This document shows positions 15,001 through 24,794 of a stretch of 64,000 nt of DNA, in pieces. The first letter of the stretch is position 1. Every line of letters starts with the position of its first letter. Position numbers and translations under genes: made by a program. The stretch comes from Cordilura impudica (Eukaryota > Arthropoda > Insecta > Diptera > Scathophagidae): the NCBI GenBank assembly GCA_963682025.1, contig OY821517.1, forward strand, positions 95,105,946 to 95,169,945, read 5' to 3'. The notes beneath the pieces are model-generated. The model made no database searches. It was not told the DNA's origin and saw only the letters and a program-made list of their open reading frames with translations.

Positions 15001-15204
15001 CATGGAAAAGCTAAAAATCTTGCCGTTTGGTCTCTGCAATCATTAAGTGATAGTAATTCAAATTTAATTGAATTTGCTCAACCTAAAAGTTATCCGGATT
15101 ATTATTTTGTTCTACCACCTGGTGGCATAGGTGGTGATTTAGGTTTACGAGAACGTGCCATTATTGTCAAAGGATTGCCGCATGAGATTATAACGATATA
15201 TTGA
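1..15204 (+). CDS. ACTMAP: Actin maturation protease (C19orf54/UPF0692 family), C-terminal exons; 5' part outside window
   Basis: Three coding exons are seen: 1-140 (open at the window edge), 14813-14909 and 14983-15204 (TGA). They join in phase: exon 1 ends after CC of a Pro codon at donor GTATCC (141), and the next exon supplies the A followed by YDPDFNHSP. Motifs typical of the family are [13 protein letters not shown], then [13 protein letters not shown], where the His next to Trp is probably the catalytic His of this papain-like fold, then [13 protein letters not shown] and a C-terminal [16 protein letters not shown]. The family removes the N-terminal acetylated residue from actin in the cytosol (established knowledge). 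The nucleophile Cys must lie upstream of the window. The 14.7 kb intron contains the complete LSm3 gene on the same strand. A polyadenylation signal lies at 15386. The Drosophila homologue is, from memory, CG33108. Alternative: exon 1 belongs elsewhere, but motif continuity and phase argue against it. Confidence 0.87.
141..553. other. ACTMAP intron start / LSm3 5' flank
   Basis: AT-rich sequence between the ACTMAP donor at 141 and the LSm3 ATG at 554. The LSm3 promoter and 5'UTR should be here. No TATA box at a useful distance is evident. Confidence 0.5.
554..14670 (+). CDS. LSm3: U6 snRNA-associated Sm-like protein LSm3
   Basis: Three exons, 554-571, 632-742 and 14494-14670, give a complete 101-residue protein. 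This is the usual LSm3 length (about 102 in human). The ATG at 554 is followed by MTEEEQ, a 60-bp intron (GTAAGT...TAG), exon 2 ([20 protein letters not shown], the Sm1 motif), a 13.75 kb intron, and exon 3 ([15 protein letters not shown], then the Sm2 motif [14 protein letters not shown]). Phases are 0/0 with canonical sites. LSm3 is a subunit of the heptameric LSm2-8 ring on U6 snRNA in the nucleus and of LSm1-7 in cytoplasmic mRNA decay (established). The gene lies entirely inside one ACTMAP intron, and intron 2 contains a further gene at 3506-4483. AATAAA at 14699 follows the stop by 28 nt, only about 110 nt before the next ACTMAP exon. Confidence 0.95.
743..1667. other. LSm3 intron 2, 5' part, no gene seen
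   Basis: AT-rich intronic sequence. Short open frames (for example 1073-1291) have no codon bias or motif and are taken as chance. Confidence 0.6.
1668..1962 (-). mobile_element. Tc1-like transposase relic
   Basis: The reverse strand reads as a decayed Tc1-family C-terminal half: [14 protein letters not shown], then [19 protein letters not shown] (the second catalytic Asp in QQDND), then a broken PAQSP stretch, then [21 protein letters not shown] remains interrupted by stops and frameshifts. No terminal repeats were found. It is a dead fragment in LSm3 intron 2. Confidence 0.8.
1963..2990. other. Intronic AT-rich DNA, no feature recognised
   Basis: Nothing coding or repeated could be supported here. 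It may hold decayed 5' parts of the neighbouring Tc1 relics. Confidence 0.5.
3000..3240 (-). mobile_element. Second Tc1/mariner-type transposase relic
   Basis: The reverse strand contains [17 protein letters not shown] sequence, then [19 protein letters not shown], then VL-stop-WPAC. This matches the region around the second catalytic Asp of Tc1-type transposases (HDNAP, EWP). Stops and a frameshift break it. It differs in sequence from the relic at 1668-1962, so it is a separate family. It lies about 230 bp upstream of the nested gene's start. Confidence 0.7.
3460..3495 (+). promoter_or_regulatory. TATA box and initiator of the nested gene
   Basis: TATAAAA at 3460-3466 lies 32 bp upstream of the A of a TCAG initiator-like motif at 3490, which is the canonical fly core-promoter spacing. 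The resulting 5'UTR would be only about 14 nt before the ATG at 3506. Inferred from spacing alone. Confidence 0.5.
3506..4483 (+). CDS. Secreted protein of unknown function nested in LSm3 intron 2
   Basis: An intact single-exon frame of 325 codons in DNA that is otherwise riddled with broken frames. The N-terminus has a clear signal peptide: a short charged start, hydrophobic core ALGILVLLL, and probable cleavage after NVEG near residue 29. There are eight cysteines after the signal, consistent with disulfides ([42 protein letters not shown]), and sequons such as NST and NET. The C-terminal half contains [30 protein letters not shown] and [18 protein letters not shown], suggesting a beta-rich extracellular domain. 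I do not recognise the family. It may be an insect-specific secreted (gland, gut or reproductive) protein. No intron is needed and no AATAAA lies close to the stop. It is on the same strand as LSm3 and has its own TATA box. Confidence 0.75.
   Translation: MLLSRFQYLYSAFALGILVLLLKNVEGYQESSIALKYNSTDICNETNCQSIVLYKGIITALNNVESHLTNSVYLAAMQDINLYRPANILVEDLWSTYQKGDRESFLTMIRSQLSLFWIQQNQIVDRNYLLKAAYCFRKIQRDPLYACLSSQEKYNLEKAIKSLPSSLKYVFFKNKFCLLNKMHSEVLYQAGVDLDKTTRYLFTWSGEKNIAGDNGWITPIYVDLPNDKITNVNLIMYGEVHRGITYRNSDYANIIVANKTEQIVNNDIWTMYLEDDEHILLQQNGYTMCATKNHDSQRRFVYGLLNISVKDTNCLWSPGECDRRS
4844..5202 (+). mobile_element. Non-autonomous Helitron, copy 1
   Basis: Starts TCTATAATATTAAGAGG and ends GTGCTAG, placed between A (4843) and T (5203), as Helitrons are. 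It shares both termini and patches of the interior (AGCGATTTCTTGTGAC, GATTAGCATA, TTTCCTAGAATTTGC) with a second copy at 25550-25904. No coding sequence. Confidence 0.7.
5490..5712 (+). mobile_element. INE-1-like element fragment (family A)
   Basis: Only the distal part remains: TTTCATTCAAATATATTAATATTTGCGA, a short (GACC)n block, GATCGGTATAATAAA, AGCACTCATTATACCC, and a degraded terminal hairpin. It matches the ends of the better copies at 12766 and 61723. Confidence 0.75.
5775..6560 (-). mobile_element. mariner transposase relic
   Basis: The reverse strand gives, with many stops and frame changes, [36 protein letters not shown] remains, [13 protein letters not shown] remains and SLAEDIVEK. 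This is the expected order of a mariner-family transposase (linker WVPRLL, then the Asp region, then the KWLGGKKF-type C-terminus). No terminal repeats identified. It lies between the INE fragment and the hAT element. Confidence 0.75.
7071..10250 (-). mobile_element. 5'-truncated non-LTR retrotransposon with RNase H (LOA/I-group type)
   Basis: On the minus strand the order is: end of the endonuclease (10224-9868, with SDHRYI); reverse transcriptase (9653-8204, with [45 protein letters not shown] and the YADD active site at 8790-8801); RNase H (8164-7445, with FYTDGS, AEILAI, YSDSQA and [18 protein letters not shown]); and a C-terminal HFLCHCP cysteine motif (7361-7050). An A-rich tail faces position 7071-7094. 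The RNase H domain together with the GTPQGG signature suggests the LOA/Bilbo/I side of the LINE tree. It is dead: frameshifts occur near 9700, 8560 and 7400, and there is an in-frame stop after KKPPW. The 5' truncation and A-rich tail are typical of target-primed insertion into the hAT element. Confidence 0.92.
10345..10717 (+). pseudogene. hAT transposase C-terminal (dimerisation) remnant
   Basis: The plus strand reads [13 protein letters not shown], then [20 protein letters not shown] and [16 protein letters not shown], i.e. the VLSxxxSxAxVERxFS block of hAT transposases, then a stop and a frame change, then [14 protein letters not shown] at the end. It sits just after the LINE's 5' end, so the LINE removed or displaced the upstream transposase. 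Confidence 0.8.
11072..11860 (-). mobile_element. INE-1-like non-autonomous Helentron-type element, family A
   Basis: Near full length, about 790 bp, read here in reverse. The terminus TTTTTATACCCTATACC includes the CCACTATGTGG hairpin; a (GTCC)n block lies at 11212-11235; the far end has the perfect palindrome AGTCGGTCTAGACCGACT followed by CTTACTTGTT. The same architecture (GGGTATA hairpin end, GTCY microsatellite, AACAAGTAAG end with hairpin, no protein) defines fly INE-1/DINE-1 repeats, which derive from Helentrons (established). Confidence 0.85.
11861..12765. other. LSm3 intron, no gene recognised
   Basis: AT-rich DNA between two INE-1-like copies. No open frame or repeat could be supported. 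Confidence 0.5.
12766..13550 (+). mobile_element. INE-1-like element, family A
   Basis: Begins AACAAGTAAGAGAATTATAG, then GGTCTAGACCGACT, runs through AAAAAGTTCATATCGG and (GACG)n, and ends in TTGGTATAGGGTATAAT. It is the opposite orientation to the copies on either side (11072 and 13726), so the RNA of LSm3 intron 2 could fold on these arms. Confidence 0.85.
13726..14395 (-). mobile_element. INE-1-like element, family A, internally deleted
   Basis: A poly-T start with ATACCCTGTACCACTATGTGG, a short GTCC block, and an intact AGTCGGTCTAGACCGACT palindrome ending at TTGTT. It lacks about 90 bp near the first end compared with 11072-11860. It ends only 98 bp before LSm3 exon 3. Confidence 0.85.
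14699..14704 (+). promoter_or_regulatory. LSm3: Polyadenylation signal of LSm3
   Basis: AATAAA 28 nt after the LSm3 stop. ACTMAP transcripts must read through it as intron, so it is a natural point of competition between splicing and 3'-end formation. Confidence 0.6.
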
Positions 15205-15385
15205 CTTATGAATTGAATTAATTCTTTTTAATTTTATTATTTTTAAAACAGCCATTATTCATGTATTTATTATGCTTCTTAATTTTGAAACTTAGCCATA
15301 AACGACGATTTATTTTACTAAATATTGTATATATTTTTATGTTTAATGGAAAAGGGTGTTACAATTTTTAATTGCATACAATTTA

Positions 15386-15391
15386 AATAAA
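15386..15391 (+). promoter_or_regulatory. ACTMAP: Polyadenylation signal of ACTMAP
   Basis: AATAAA about 180 nt downstream of the ACTMAP stop, followed by an AT-rich tract with ATT repeats. Confidence 0.55.
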
Positions 15392-15690
15392 ATATTGTGA
15401 TTACAAATATATAACAAAAAGTATCATCATTATTATTATTATTATTCATCGCTGACCGCTAATTTTAGCAGTTTAAGTCTCTCATTAGTACCAAACATAA
15501 TTTAGATCGGGTGGGTCTTAGAAAACTGTCTGCAAAAATGCTCACAATTGACCATAAACGCAATCGTGTGACAACTTCAAAGGAGTCTTTAACGTTAACT
15601 GAAATACGGATACGTTTTTGCGCCGTTTTATTAACGGTGAATGAAACATGGATCCAATACAACACACCGGATGCCAAGCAGCAATCTGAA

Positions 15691-15980
15691 GGCCTAGTTA
15701 GCCACACGTTGGTAAAATGAATCCGTAGCGTAAATGTAACGTTGGCATTTAGTGCAATTATAAAACGTAAAAATCGAACCAGCATGTTGCTATGTAAAAT
15801 TAACCAAAGTTTGTCAACTGTTCACAAATGGCACGTACAAACAGCAAAAATCTATTTTCAACAGTTTGGGACGTTCCGGTTACGTGACAGTTGAGTTCGG
15901 TAACTGCTCTAAATGCTTTTCATGTAACAGAAAAAAACAGCTGACACGTTTGGTTACGGTTACGTGTGGCTAACTAGGCC
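15691..15980 (+). mobile_element. MITE family B, copy 1
   Basis: 290 bp with terminal inverted repeats GGCCTAGTTAGCCACACGT and ACGTGTGGCTAACTAGGCC. A second copy in reverse orientation lies at 34560-34841 inside a LINE. No coding capacity. Target duplication not clear. Superfamily unassigned. Confidence 0.8.
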
Positions 15981-16103
15981 TTAAAGTCATGACGACAGTT
16001 TATTGTTTTATTAATATAAATTATAGATTCCTCAGATTCCTCTTGCTGAGAAATAATAAAAATTCCCATATAAAGTCGCTCGATCCTAGTGTATAATGTG
16101 TTG

Positions 16104-16709
16104 TTTTTATACCCTATACTACTATGTAGCCAAAGTATAATGAGTTTGACCAGTCAGTCTGTGTGACCATGTAAACCTTGTAATCAAACTACAGGTCGGC
16201 CGTAAGACGAACGCTATTGAAATTGGTAATGATGCAGCATGTTTAGACCTAGTCCCAAACAAATTACCCCTATGAGATAAACTTAAATTAAGATCCTAAT
16301 TATTGTATAAATCTCCGTCAAATTTTGCTTGTGTGTGTTATACAGCCATGTATAAATACACCCATGAACCCTGTACGACAATTTTTAGTCATAACCCCCA
16401 TATAAAGCTGCTTCCCGATCTTCACTGAAATCTATAAAAAACAAAAATATTGCACAGACCTTTTACAAATTTGGTTTGTACATGTATTTGCAAAAAATAA
16501 GTGACTACAAAATATGGCCGGGATCAGTCCAATCTAGCCCACATATAAATACAGCATTCGATATGAACTATTGCATATCTACAGGCTCAAATTTGATTAA
16601 TGCTTATTCTCTATATCCAATTAGTTGCACCTAAGATCAGTTCTCTAAAGGCATGGTATATGGTAACGTGTATAGTCGGTTTAGACTTACTATAATTTTC
16701 TTACTAATT
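16104..16709 (-). mobile_element. INE-1-like element, old degenerate copy
   Basis: Starts TTTTTATACCCTATACTACTATG, keeps GTAAACCTTGTAATCAAACT and AGCTGCTTCCCGATCTTCAC, and ends ATAGTCGGTTTAGACTTACT, i.e. the hairpin has decayed. The GTCC block is lost. Confidence 0.75.
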
Positions 16710-18009
16710 TTTATTAAAATTGGTAATTTTGATTAAAAGTTATTGCGATTTCCCCCCCTTTTCTCGTTGTACACAAAATAGTTTAGAACAAAAGTCGTAC
16801 AATTTGAAACTAGAACTGGAAGTTAAAATGCATATGAAACAATATAAAATTAAAACACTTTATTTAATTTGGATTTTTTGAAGTCTTTTATATGTATATA
16901 TTTTTTTTTTTTTTAATTTATTATTTTTAATTATTAAAAATTCTTTTACACTACATAATAGCAAGCAGAAATATAAATATTTTCAATATAATAATAATAA
17001 TATTGATATACATATTTTATTGTAAACTTTAATATATATATATGCAAATATTTTGAAACGCTTAATATTTAAAACAAACAATTAACTCACATTTCAATTA
17101 CACAATTATTTTATGGGCTCCATAAATTTTGTGTTATATATATTTGAAATATTTAAGTATAAACTATATGTATGTACATATATGTAAATAAGTATATAAT
17201 AATAATGAGTTGTGATAGAAGAAAATGTAAAAGATAGATCGGAAAATGATGGTGTTTTGATATTTGCCTATTATTATACTAAGAGTATATTTATCTTCAT
17301 TTATTGATGTTTAAAACATTTTACACACAACTACAGGATTTATTAGAAATGTAAACGGCAACATTTTCTATAATATATCATTACTTATTTTATATTTTTA
17401 AAATCACAACAATTAGAGTAAAGATATTTGTATAAGCTTTTATGCTAAATATAAATTTCCATATTTAGTTAAGTAGTTTGCCAGTAAACCAAACAATGTT
17501 GAATAACTTTTTTTTTATTTTCTATGATATTGTTAATGTGATGTTATAGTTTTTGACCGTTAGGATTTAACTATTGCAACAATACATACTTCCTAGTAGA
17601 ATATTATATTGAAAATTAAGATATCGAAAATGTAAACGATATTGTACTATCGCAATGAACGTTTCTCATTATATAAAAATTCTATAATGATACTGCAAAT
17701 AATATCAATAACTACAGAATAATGTGACATTTGTGTAAGGGTTCCCATTCTGGCTATCAAACAGCCTCATATATCTTGTAAATACTTAGCGTAAATCAAA
17801 AAATACCAACATCATATTGCATCGAAATACTCGACTTCCACTATCAACAAAATACGATGGAGCTCTTTGCTATCGAAAATGGAAACCCTTTGTATGGTAT
17901 GTAATAAAAAATATAAAAATATATAATAATAAATAATTTTTAATATGACGTACTAATTATTGTTGTTAGTCTAAATGAAATAAAATTCAACTTTATAGAA
18001 ATGTTTCAA
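16710..18009. other. AT-rich intergenic DNA downstream of ACTMAP
   Basis: TA-rich microsatellite-like stretches (for example around 17030-17200) and homopolymer runs. No gene seen. Confidence 0.6.
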
Positions 18010-18825
18010 AAAAAAAAAAAATCATGTGCGTCCGATCACAGGATAGATGTGTAACCACCTAGTTATTAAAGATGCACTTTTTTAAAATCAAACAGAAAGA
18101 CTGCAGGGGCTCTGCTAATATAAAAATATTTATTATTTTTCAACTGGTTAATTTTACATTTTTTATTTTTCGTTTTTCATTTTTTATTTTCCATTTTTTA
18201 TTCTTAATTTATTATTTTATTATTTTTCAATTTTCATTTTTTATTTTTCATTTTTTGTTTGTCATTTTTTGTTTTTCATTTAAAATTATTCATTTTTCAT
18301 TTTCTATTTTACATTTTCTATTTTTCATTTTTTATTTTTTATTTCTCATTTTCCATTTTTAATTTTTCATATTTCAAAACGTTTTTATAACGTTTGCTAA
18401 TGCAATCGTGCCTTCATTATTTCTCCAAACACTTTCCAATGAATTGTCCCTCCATTTTATCTCCAAACACTTCCTTTTTACTGTAATTCGTTTATTTTTT
18501 ATTTTTATTTATTTTTTATTTATGTTTGATTAGCATTAATATTAAATGCAGTGATAATTGTGTTATTTATATGGAATAAATTAAAACGTTAAGAATACTT
18601 CTAAATGATTGAGGAAATTAATTATAAATGTTTATAAAAAGTGAAGAAATATACTGCAGAAAACAGAGACAAAAAGTTATTACATGTCATAATATTTTCA
18701 CCAATGCAATCTTAAGTCACACCGATATAGTCTTACGTCTTACATCTTACGCTGTTTTTGTGATTGTATTGTGAAATAGATTTTTAGCCCCTGCGCGTAT
18801 AGATGTTTACACATCAAAACAATTT
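18010..18825 (+). mobile_element. MITE family C, copy 1, swollen by a heptamer microsatellite
   Basis: The left part (CATGTGCGTCCGATCACAGG, 18023-18055) and right part (ACAAAAAGTTATTACATGTC through GCGTATAGATGTTTACACAT, 18665-18822) match the compact copy at 39410-39648. Here about 580 extra bp intervene, including the CATTTTT array. Confidence 0.65.
18130..18370. repeat. (CATTTTT)n microsatellite
   Basis: Imperfect heptamer array of TTTTTCA/TTTTCCA type, about 240 bp. The same repeat motif makes up the 1.1 kb array at 45890-47030. The open frame through it is a by-product of the repeat. Confidence 0.9.
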
Positions 18826-19081
18826 CAGTCTTTTAAGCTTTGTCGAACTAATTAGTTATTTCTAAACTAAACGGATTTTTCAAAACAAACCAGGTGGAAA
18901 TTTTTATAATTGGTAATGTATGATCATATACTTAGGTTCATGGATGATTCAAATATGTTTTGATCCTAAAGTTGAGGATACTTTTTCATAAATTTTCTAA
19001 TCTATGACTTAGTGTATGATCATATATGGACATTGTTCATAAGCACCAAATATTTTTTTATTAATCTCCTTTATCCTCATG

Positions 19082-19850
19082 TTTTTATACCCTATACCAC
19101 TATGTGGTTTGGGTATAATGACTTTGTGCTGCTGTTTGTAACAACCAAAAATATTTGACCTAGACCCATCTTTAATTATACCGATCGAATCAGAATCACT
19201 TTCTGAGTTGATTTAACAATGTCCGTCCGTCCGTCTGTGTGTCCATGTAAACCTTGTAATCAAACTGCAGGTCGCAAATATGAATACATTTTGATGAAAT
19301 TTGGTATATAAGCTTTTATCGGCCATGGGATGAACGCTATTGAAATTGGTGAGAATCGGTCCATGTTCAGACCTAGCCCCCATACAAATTACCCATATGA
19401 AATCGACATAAATTGTCATAAGATCCAAATTGTCATATAGATCTTACTCAAATTGGGTTTGTATGCGTTCATTACGTCCATTAATGAGTAGTCCAAAAAT
19501 GATCCCTTTGGCCCCATATAGAGCTGCTTCCCGATCTTCACTTAAATCTATTAAAAAACAAAAATATTGCACTGATTCTTCTCAAATTTTGTTTGTATAT
19601 ATTTTTGCAAAATACAAGAGACTTTAGTAAACATAATCAGGATCGGTCCATTTTTTGGACCTAGTCCCCATATAGATATATCATCCGATATGAACTTTTT
19701 CATATCTTCAGCCAAAAAAAATTAATAAAAATCAGACTCAAATTTGGTTTTTGCTTATTTTCTATGTCCAGTTAGTTGGGCCTAAGTGATAGGGCATGTT
19801 ATAGGGTATCGTATAGTCGGTCTAGACCGACTATAATTTTCTTACTTGTT
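19082..19850 (-). mobile_element. INE-1-like element, family A, near-identical to the 11072 copy
   Basis: Full-length copy with TTTTTATACCCTATACCACT, one short (GTCC)n block, and the AGTCGGTCTAGACCGACT end. By eye it differs from 11072-11860 at only scattered positions, plus loss of some GTCC units, so these two copies are recent relatives. Confidence 0.87.
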
Positions 19851-20069
19851 TATCTTTAATTTTGTTTTATTTTTAAAATTATTTTTTATAATTCGAATTT
19901 AAATGTAAGAGATTTTTAACTTTTCATTTTTGTTTCGGCTTCACCAGGATTCAATCAACGCCTGACCATTTCAGCTAGACATTCGTTATTTAATTTAATC
20001 ACTTGGAATAACATTTTTTTTTTATATAAATACAGGATTTATTAAAAAAAAACGATTTAGACTTAATTG

Positions 20070-20368
20070 CACTTAATTGCACTGATTCTTCTCAAATTTT
20101 GTTTGTATATATTTTTGCAAAATACAAGAGACTTTACCAAACATGATCAGGATCGGTCCTTTTTTGGACCTAGTCCCTATATAGATATAGCATCCGATAT
20201 GAACTTTTTCATATCTGCAGCCAGAACAATTAATAAAAATCCCACTCAAATTTGGTTTTTGCTTATTTTCTATGTCCAGTTAGTTGGGCCTAAGAGATAG
20301 GGTTTCTAAACGCATGGTATAGGGTATCGTATAGCCGGTCTAGACCGACTATAATTTTCTTACTTGTT
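20070..20368 (-). mobile_element. INE-1-like element, truncated
   Basis: Contains only the half from GCACTGATTCTTCTCAAATT to the hairpin end (AGCCGGTCTAGACCGACT, one mismatch in the palindrome). It is very close in sequence to the matching part of 11072-11860. Confidence 0.85.
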
Positions 20369-21107
20369 TTTTTTGTGATTTTGGTTCCAATCGCCATCAA
20401 ACCTTTTTTTATATTATTTATATTTTTTTCTAATACAATTTTTTTTTTAAAAATTAATAAAGATAGTTGGAACCATAATTAAAGGTTTTGTTAACTCTAT
20501 AAAAAGGTCTGTTAGGACTAATTCCATAGTGACAGACATGAAATTCATTGATCTTTATAATCCAATATTATACGGTAAAGTAAAAACCAGTCGTGACAGA
20601 CATGACAACAAATAGCCATCATTTTAGAGGATGTTTGTAAAATACAGAAAAGCTCTGAAGTCATTTGTATAACAAATAAGAAACAGTTGTTTGCAGTTAA
20701 CATAAGAGCTAGTTTATTAATAAAGCATATAAAAAACATGAATTATAAAATAAATTATAGTACAAAGAAATATTTTGTAATGTGACAGACATTACACTGC
20801 CTATGTTTTAAAAATTACTTAATTACACTTTTCCCTTCTTATTGGAAAAGTAGGGGCTATAAAAATATTCAAAAATACATCTGACAAATTTTTGTCATAT
20901 TTCCGTACCCTTTTCTTTTCTTTCAATAAAAATAATTTAAATTAAAATTTTAAAATTTGACCTAAGGTTGACCATTGAACGAAATTACCCTCAGTATATT
21001 GAAGTTTGTATATAAATAAATTCCGCGTGAATTGTTTTGCTTATTGACAATTGTTTTGCTTATTGACAATTAATTTATTAGATTTATTTTAAAGACAAAT
21101 TAAATAA
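20369..21107. other. Intergenic, short motif repeats only
   Basis: GTGACAGACAT occurs at about 20530, 20594 and 20782, and a 19-20 bp segment (ATTGTTTTGCTTATTGACA) is duplicated in tandem near 21032-21070. No gene or complete element seen. Confidence 0.5.
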
Positions 21108-21835
21108 AACAAGTGAGAAAATTATAGTCGGTCTAGACCGACCATACGATACCCTATACCATGGTTAAGAGACCCTATGTCTTCGGTCCAACTAATTGGA
21201 TATAGAAAATAAGCATAAACCAAATTTGAGTGGCATTATGGGTTATTATTATGGCTGCAGATATGAAAAAGTTCATATCGGATGCAATATTTATGTATAT
21301 GGGGACTAGGTCGAAAAATGGACCGATCCTGACCATATTTGGTAAAGTCACTTATATTTTGAAAAATATATACAAACCAAATTTGAGGAAAATCTGTGCA
21401 AAATTTTTGTTGTTTGATAGATTTAAGTGAAAATCGGGAAGCAGCTTTATATGGGGGCTATGACAAAGAATTGCAATATGGGGTTTATTTTTGAACCAAT
21501 GATAAATGGATGTAATAAACACACACACACCAAATTTGAACGAGATCTATATGATAATTTGGATCTTATGGCAATTTAAGTCGATTTCATGGGGGTCATT
21601 TGGATGGGGACCAAATATACCAAATTTCATTAAAATATATTCATACTTGCGACCTGTAGTTTGATTACAAAGATTACATGGACACATAGACGGATAGACG
21701 GACGGACGGACATCGCTAAATCGACCCAGAGAATGATTCTGAGTCGGTCGGTATAATAAAAATGGGTCTAGGTCAAATATTTTTGGTAGTTACAAACAGC
21801 AGCACAAAGTCATTATAGGGTATAGGGTATAAAAA
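21108..21835 (+). mobile_element. INE-1-like element, family A
   Basis: Begins AACAAGTGAGAAAATTATAG with the GTCGGTCTAGACCGAC palindrome and ends GGGTATAGGGTATAAAAA. The distal CCACATAGTGG hairpin has been lost. A (GACG)n block lies near 21690-21710. Confidence 0.83.
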
Positions 21836-22159
21836 TATTGAGTACTATTATAATATGTACATATATCATTGCTACAGCTTCGTGCAACTAATTAGGAATA
21901 CAAGAATGCAATAATTAAATCGTCATAAAATGAAATAAAATTCTAAAACTTGAAACTGTTTAGATAGTCCACTATCTTTACCGCCATTTTCCCTTTGTGT
22001 TGTTTTTCAAAATTTGTGAAATAAATTAATCGTGCACTAAATAAGGAACAGTGATAAATATTATCTATATTTTTGCAAATTCTGATAAATTTTAAAAGTT
22101 ATATTTAATTGATTGTGTTTACAGGAAGTGTTTTTTACTATTTGTTTTATATGAAAAAA

Positions 22160-22970
22160 AAATATCTTGTATTGTCAGTACTCGGAATATTAATGTACAG
22201 GAAGGAAGAACTTACCGGGACATCGCAAAAATTTCTAAAACTAGCAACACTGTGCAATATTTTAAGAAGCATTTGAGTACAGAGAAGTTGGTCCGTAAAC
22301 AAAGAAGCTGAATTACAACAGCTTGAAATTAATCCGCATAAATTCACAAATGAGATTCTGGTTTCAGTCTTTAGTACAAATAAAGCAAAACCATCTGTAG
22401 ATGTAGTAAAACTATGAATTGGAGAAGCTGAACTCTTTGGAAGAGTTTCCCGAAAGAAGCCACTATTGTCTGAGCGTACCCGAAAGAGAGGTTTAAAGTT
22501 TGCAAGTAAGTTCCGCCATTTTGGTGATGTGGAATGGGACAGAGCATTATTTTCGAATGAAAATTAATAGGGTGCTCCCCGATGGGAAAAAATATATTCG
22601 CCGTCCAAAGTCAAAAGAATTTTATCCAATATACACTCGGACGACACTGGATCATGGATGAGGTTCCATCGTGCTTTGGGGTGCTATCATGTCACGTGAA
22701 GGTGGACAGCTGCAAAAAATTGAAGATACTATGAACAAGTTCCAGTATGCAAGAATTCTAAATAGTACAATGATGCCTTATGCTAACGAAAATATGAAGG
22801 TAACATGTATGTATATTTCAGTAAGATAATGATCTGAAGCACATGGCTTTACACATCAAGCAACAGTTTATAAACCATTCGGATCTCAATCCGATTGAGT
22901 ATTTATAGCAAACTGTAAAAACAAAAGTTAAATATTTTGATAATCCCTACCTAAACAAAAGTGCTTGGGA
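22160..22970 (+). mobile_element. Tc1-like transposase relic
   Basis: Order of fragments on the plus strand: helix-turn-helix (GRTYRDIAKISKTSNTVQYF, STEKLVRKQRS), RVSRKKPLLSERTRKRGLKF, WDRALFSNEN (first Asp region decayed), a GKKYIRRPK-like remnant, and HSDLNPIEYL near the third catalytic position. Stops and frameshifts throughout. MITE family D is inserted near its end. Confidence 0.85.
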
Positions 22971-22973
22971 AAC

Positions 22974-23209
22974 CAGGGGGCAAATCGTCGCATTCGATAT
23001 CGAGAAAATTCAATCGAAATTTCATATTTTGGTTTATTGTTTTAAGAAGACGGACAAACGTCAGATCTCGTTTCATTTTTACTAATAACTATGGACCATA
23101 ACTCGTTAGCTGTGATAGAGTAAAATTACTCTTAGTATTTTATTTTGGAAAATAAAAAAATAATTTCGATCGAAAAATTACGATAACGAATGCTACGATT
23201 TGACCCCAG
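22974..23209 (+). mobile_element. MITE family D, copy 1
   Basis: About 236 bp. Ends CAGGGGGCAAATCGTCGCAT and, inverted, CTGGGGTCAAATCGTAGCAT. The interior includes GACGGACAAACGTCAGATCT and TATGGACCATAACTCGTTA. A reverse-oriented copy lies at about 62852-63064, also inside a Tc1 relic. Confidence 0.7.
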
Positions 23210-24794
23210 ATGTGCACGACTGATATCAATCATATTTAATAATATGGAGCACAACTTTCTCCATATTAAAATATTTGATACAATAAGCATTTATTTTCCC
23301 TGATAAAGAATTAAATAAACTAAACTAGGACGAAATATGCCAACATCATAATACTTTTTGTTTTATATGCTTGAGACTCTCATATGAGCATTATGTTCCT
23401 AATTAGTTGCACGAAGCTGTATATTTCGTTTTATTTATATATCAAAATTGTATATTGATGGGAAAATTAGATGTGCGAACGAAATCCTGTTTAATCAAAA
23501 ATTTAATTAATCAATTGCCCATTATAAAGATACTTAAGGATGAGAGGTAGGGCAATTAACATAAATTTTAAAAATTCGTTGATAAAAGGACTAAGAGCAG
23601 TTGTGTATAAAACCCTAGTATTTTTCACTGTCGTCTAAACAAGGCTTGAGTTTGATAAATGAAATTCACTCTATCTATTATTTGATAAATTCGCACTCTG
23701 TGTAATTACACTTTTGGATCACACATCTCTAATTAATATTGTTGCGCTTTTTTATTCTTTTTTGTATTGTTAAAAATATGTTGCCTAATGTTTAACTCTA
23801 TCAATGCATATAGAATATAGTTATATAAATGAAATGTTAACAAAACAATTCTTTAGTTTATATTATAAATAGAGATTAAGTTTTGCTAACCAAATTTTAT
23901 AGATTTAAATTATTTTATTTTGCAGTACGTCTAGTTCAATTAGGTTTGAATTGTAAATAAACTATTTCAGCAACAAATCCAACAATACAATTCATTTAGT
24001 TTAAATATTGAATATAGTTTTTTTTTTTATAAGTTGAGAGTAATGTATATTCGTTATGTATTTAATGTAATTTCATACTACTATTATTTAAAGAATGATA
24101 CGTTTCAATTGTTGTTTAATTTCAGGATTAAGGAAGTTTATTTAAATTTATTATTTAATAGAATTTTGTAATTTTTTTTTTTTTTTTTTTTTGATGTACA
24201 TAAGCAGTTTCCGTTTGCAAAAAATAATTGCTCTCAGTAAAGTTTAGGTTTTATTATTAAAATTAAATAGTTGCAGCGTTTGGTGCTCCGATTTATGCAA
24301 TACATAATTTGAAATTAATTTATAGAGAATTGTTGTTTGATATTCTAGTAGATTTTAAGCACATCAATTTATTTGTTGTACACACAAATTTCGAAAAGTA
24401 GAACAAAAATATCAAAATTAACTACAAATTATTGTATTTAATAAAATATTTACTAAAAGATTTATAGTCCTGCCTTTTAGCGAATAAAAACGCATGACAT
24501 TTTTGTTACATTACACTTCCAATGCTTAAAGATTTTTTAAAGCAATTTATTATTTTCTATTTTTATAAATATAAATTTTTATGATTGAGTTGGAAATAAA
24601 TCGGGCTCAAATAAATTGGCACATTCGTTTCACAAATTGATCTATTTATACCAACCACCATCAGTAATAAAAAGCAGAAGATTGTTTGGTAAAAAGTTTA
24701 ATTCATATCGCTCATATGGGAGAAGACCGGCATAACATAAATAAGCGATTCCGATATAAATGCATTTAAAGTTTTCAATTGAGCCTAACAGCTT
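23210..24794. other. Intergenic AT-rich DNA
   Basis: May contain the last bases of the Tc1 relic (23210-23330). Includes a T run at 24170-24192. No gene or repeat family recognised. Confidence 0.5.

Noticed and set aside
18072..18362. 96-codon frame of Phe/Ile/His repeats
   Set aside because: It is the translation of the (CATTTTT)n array.
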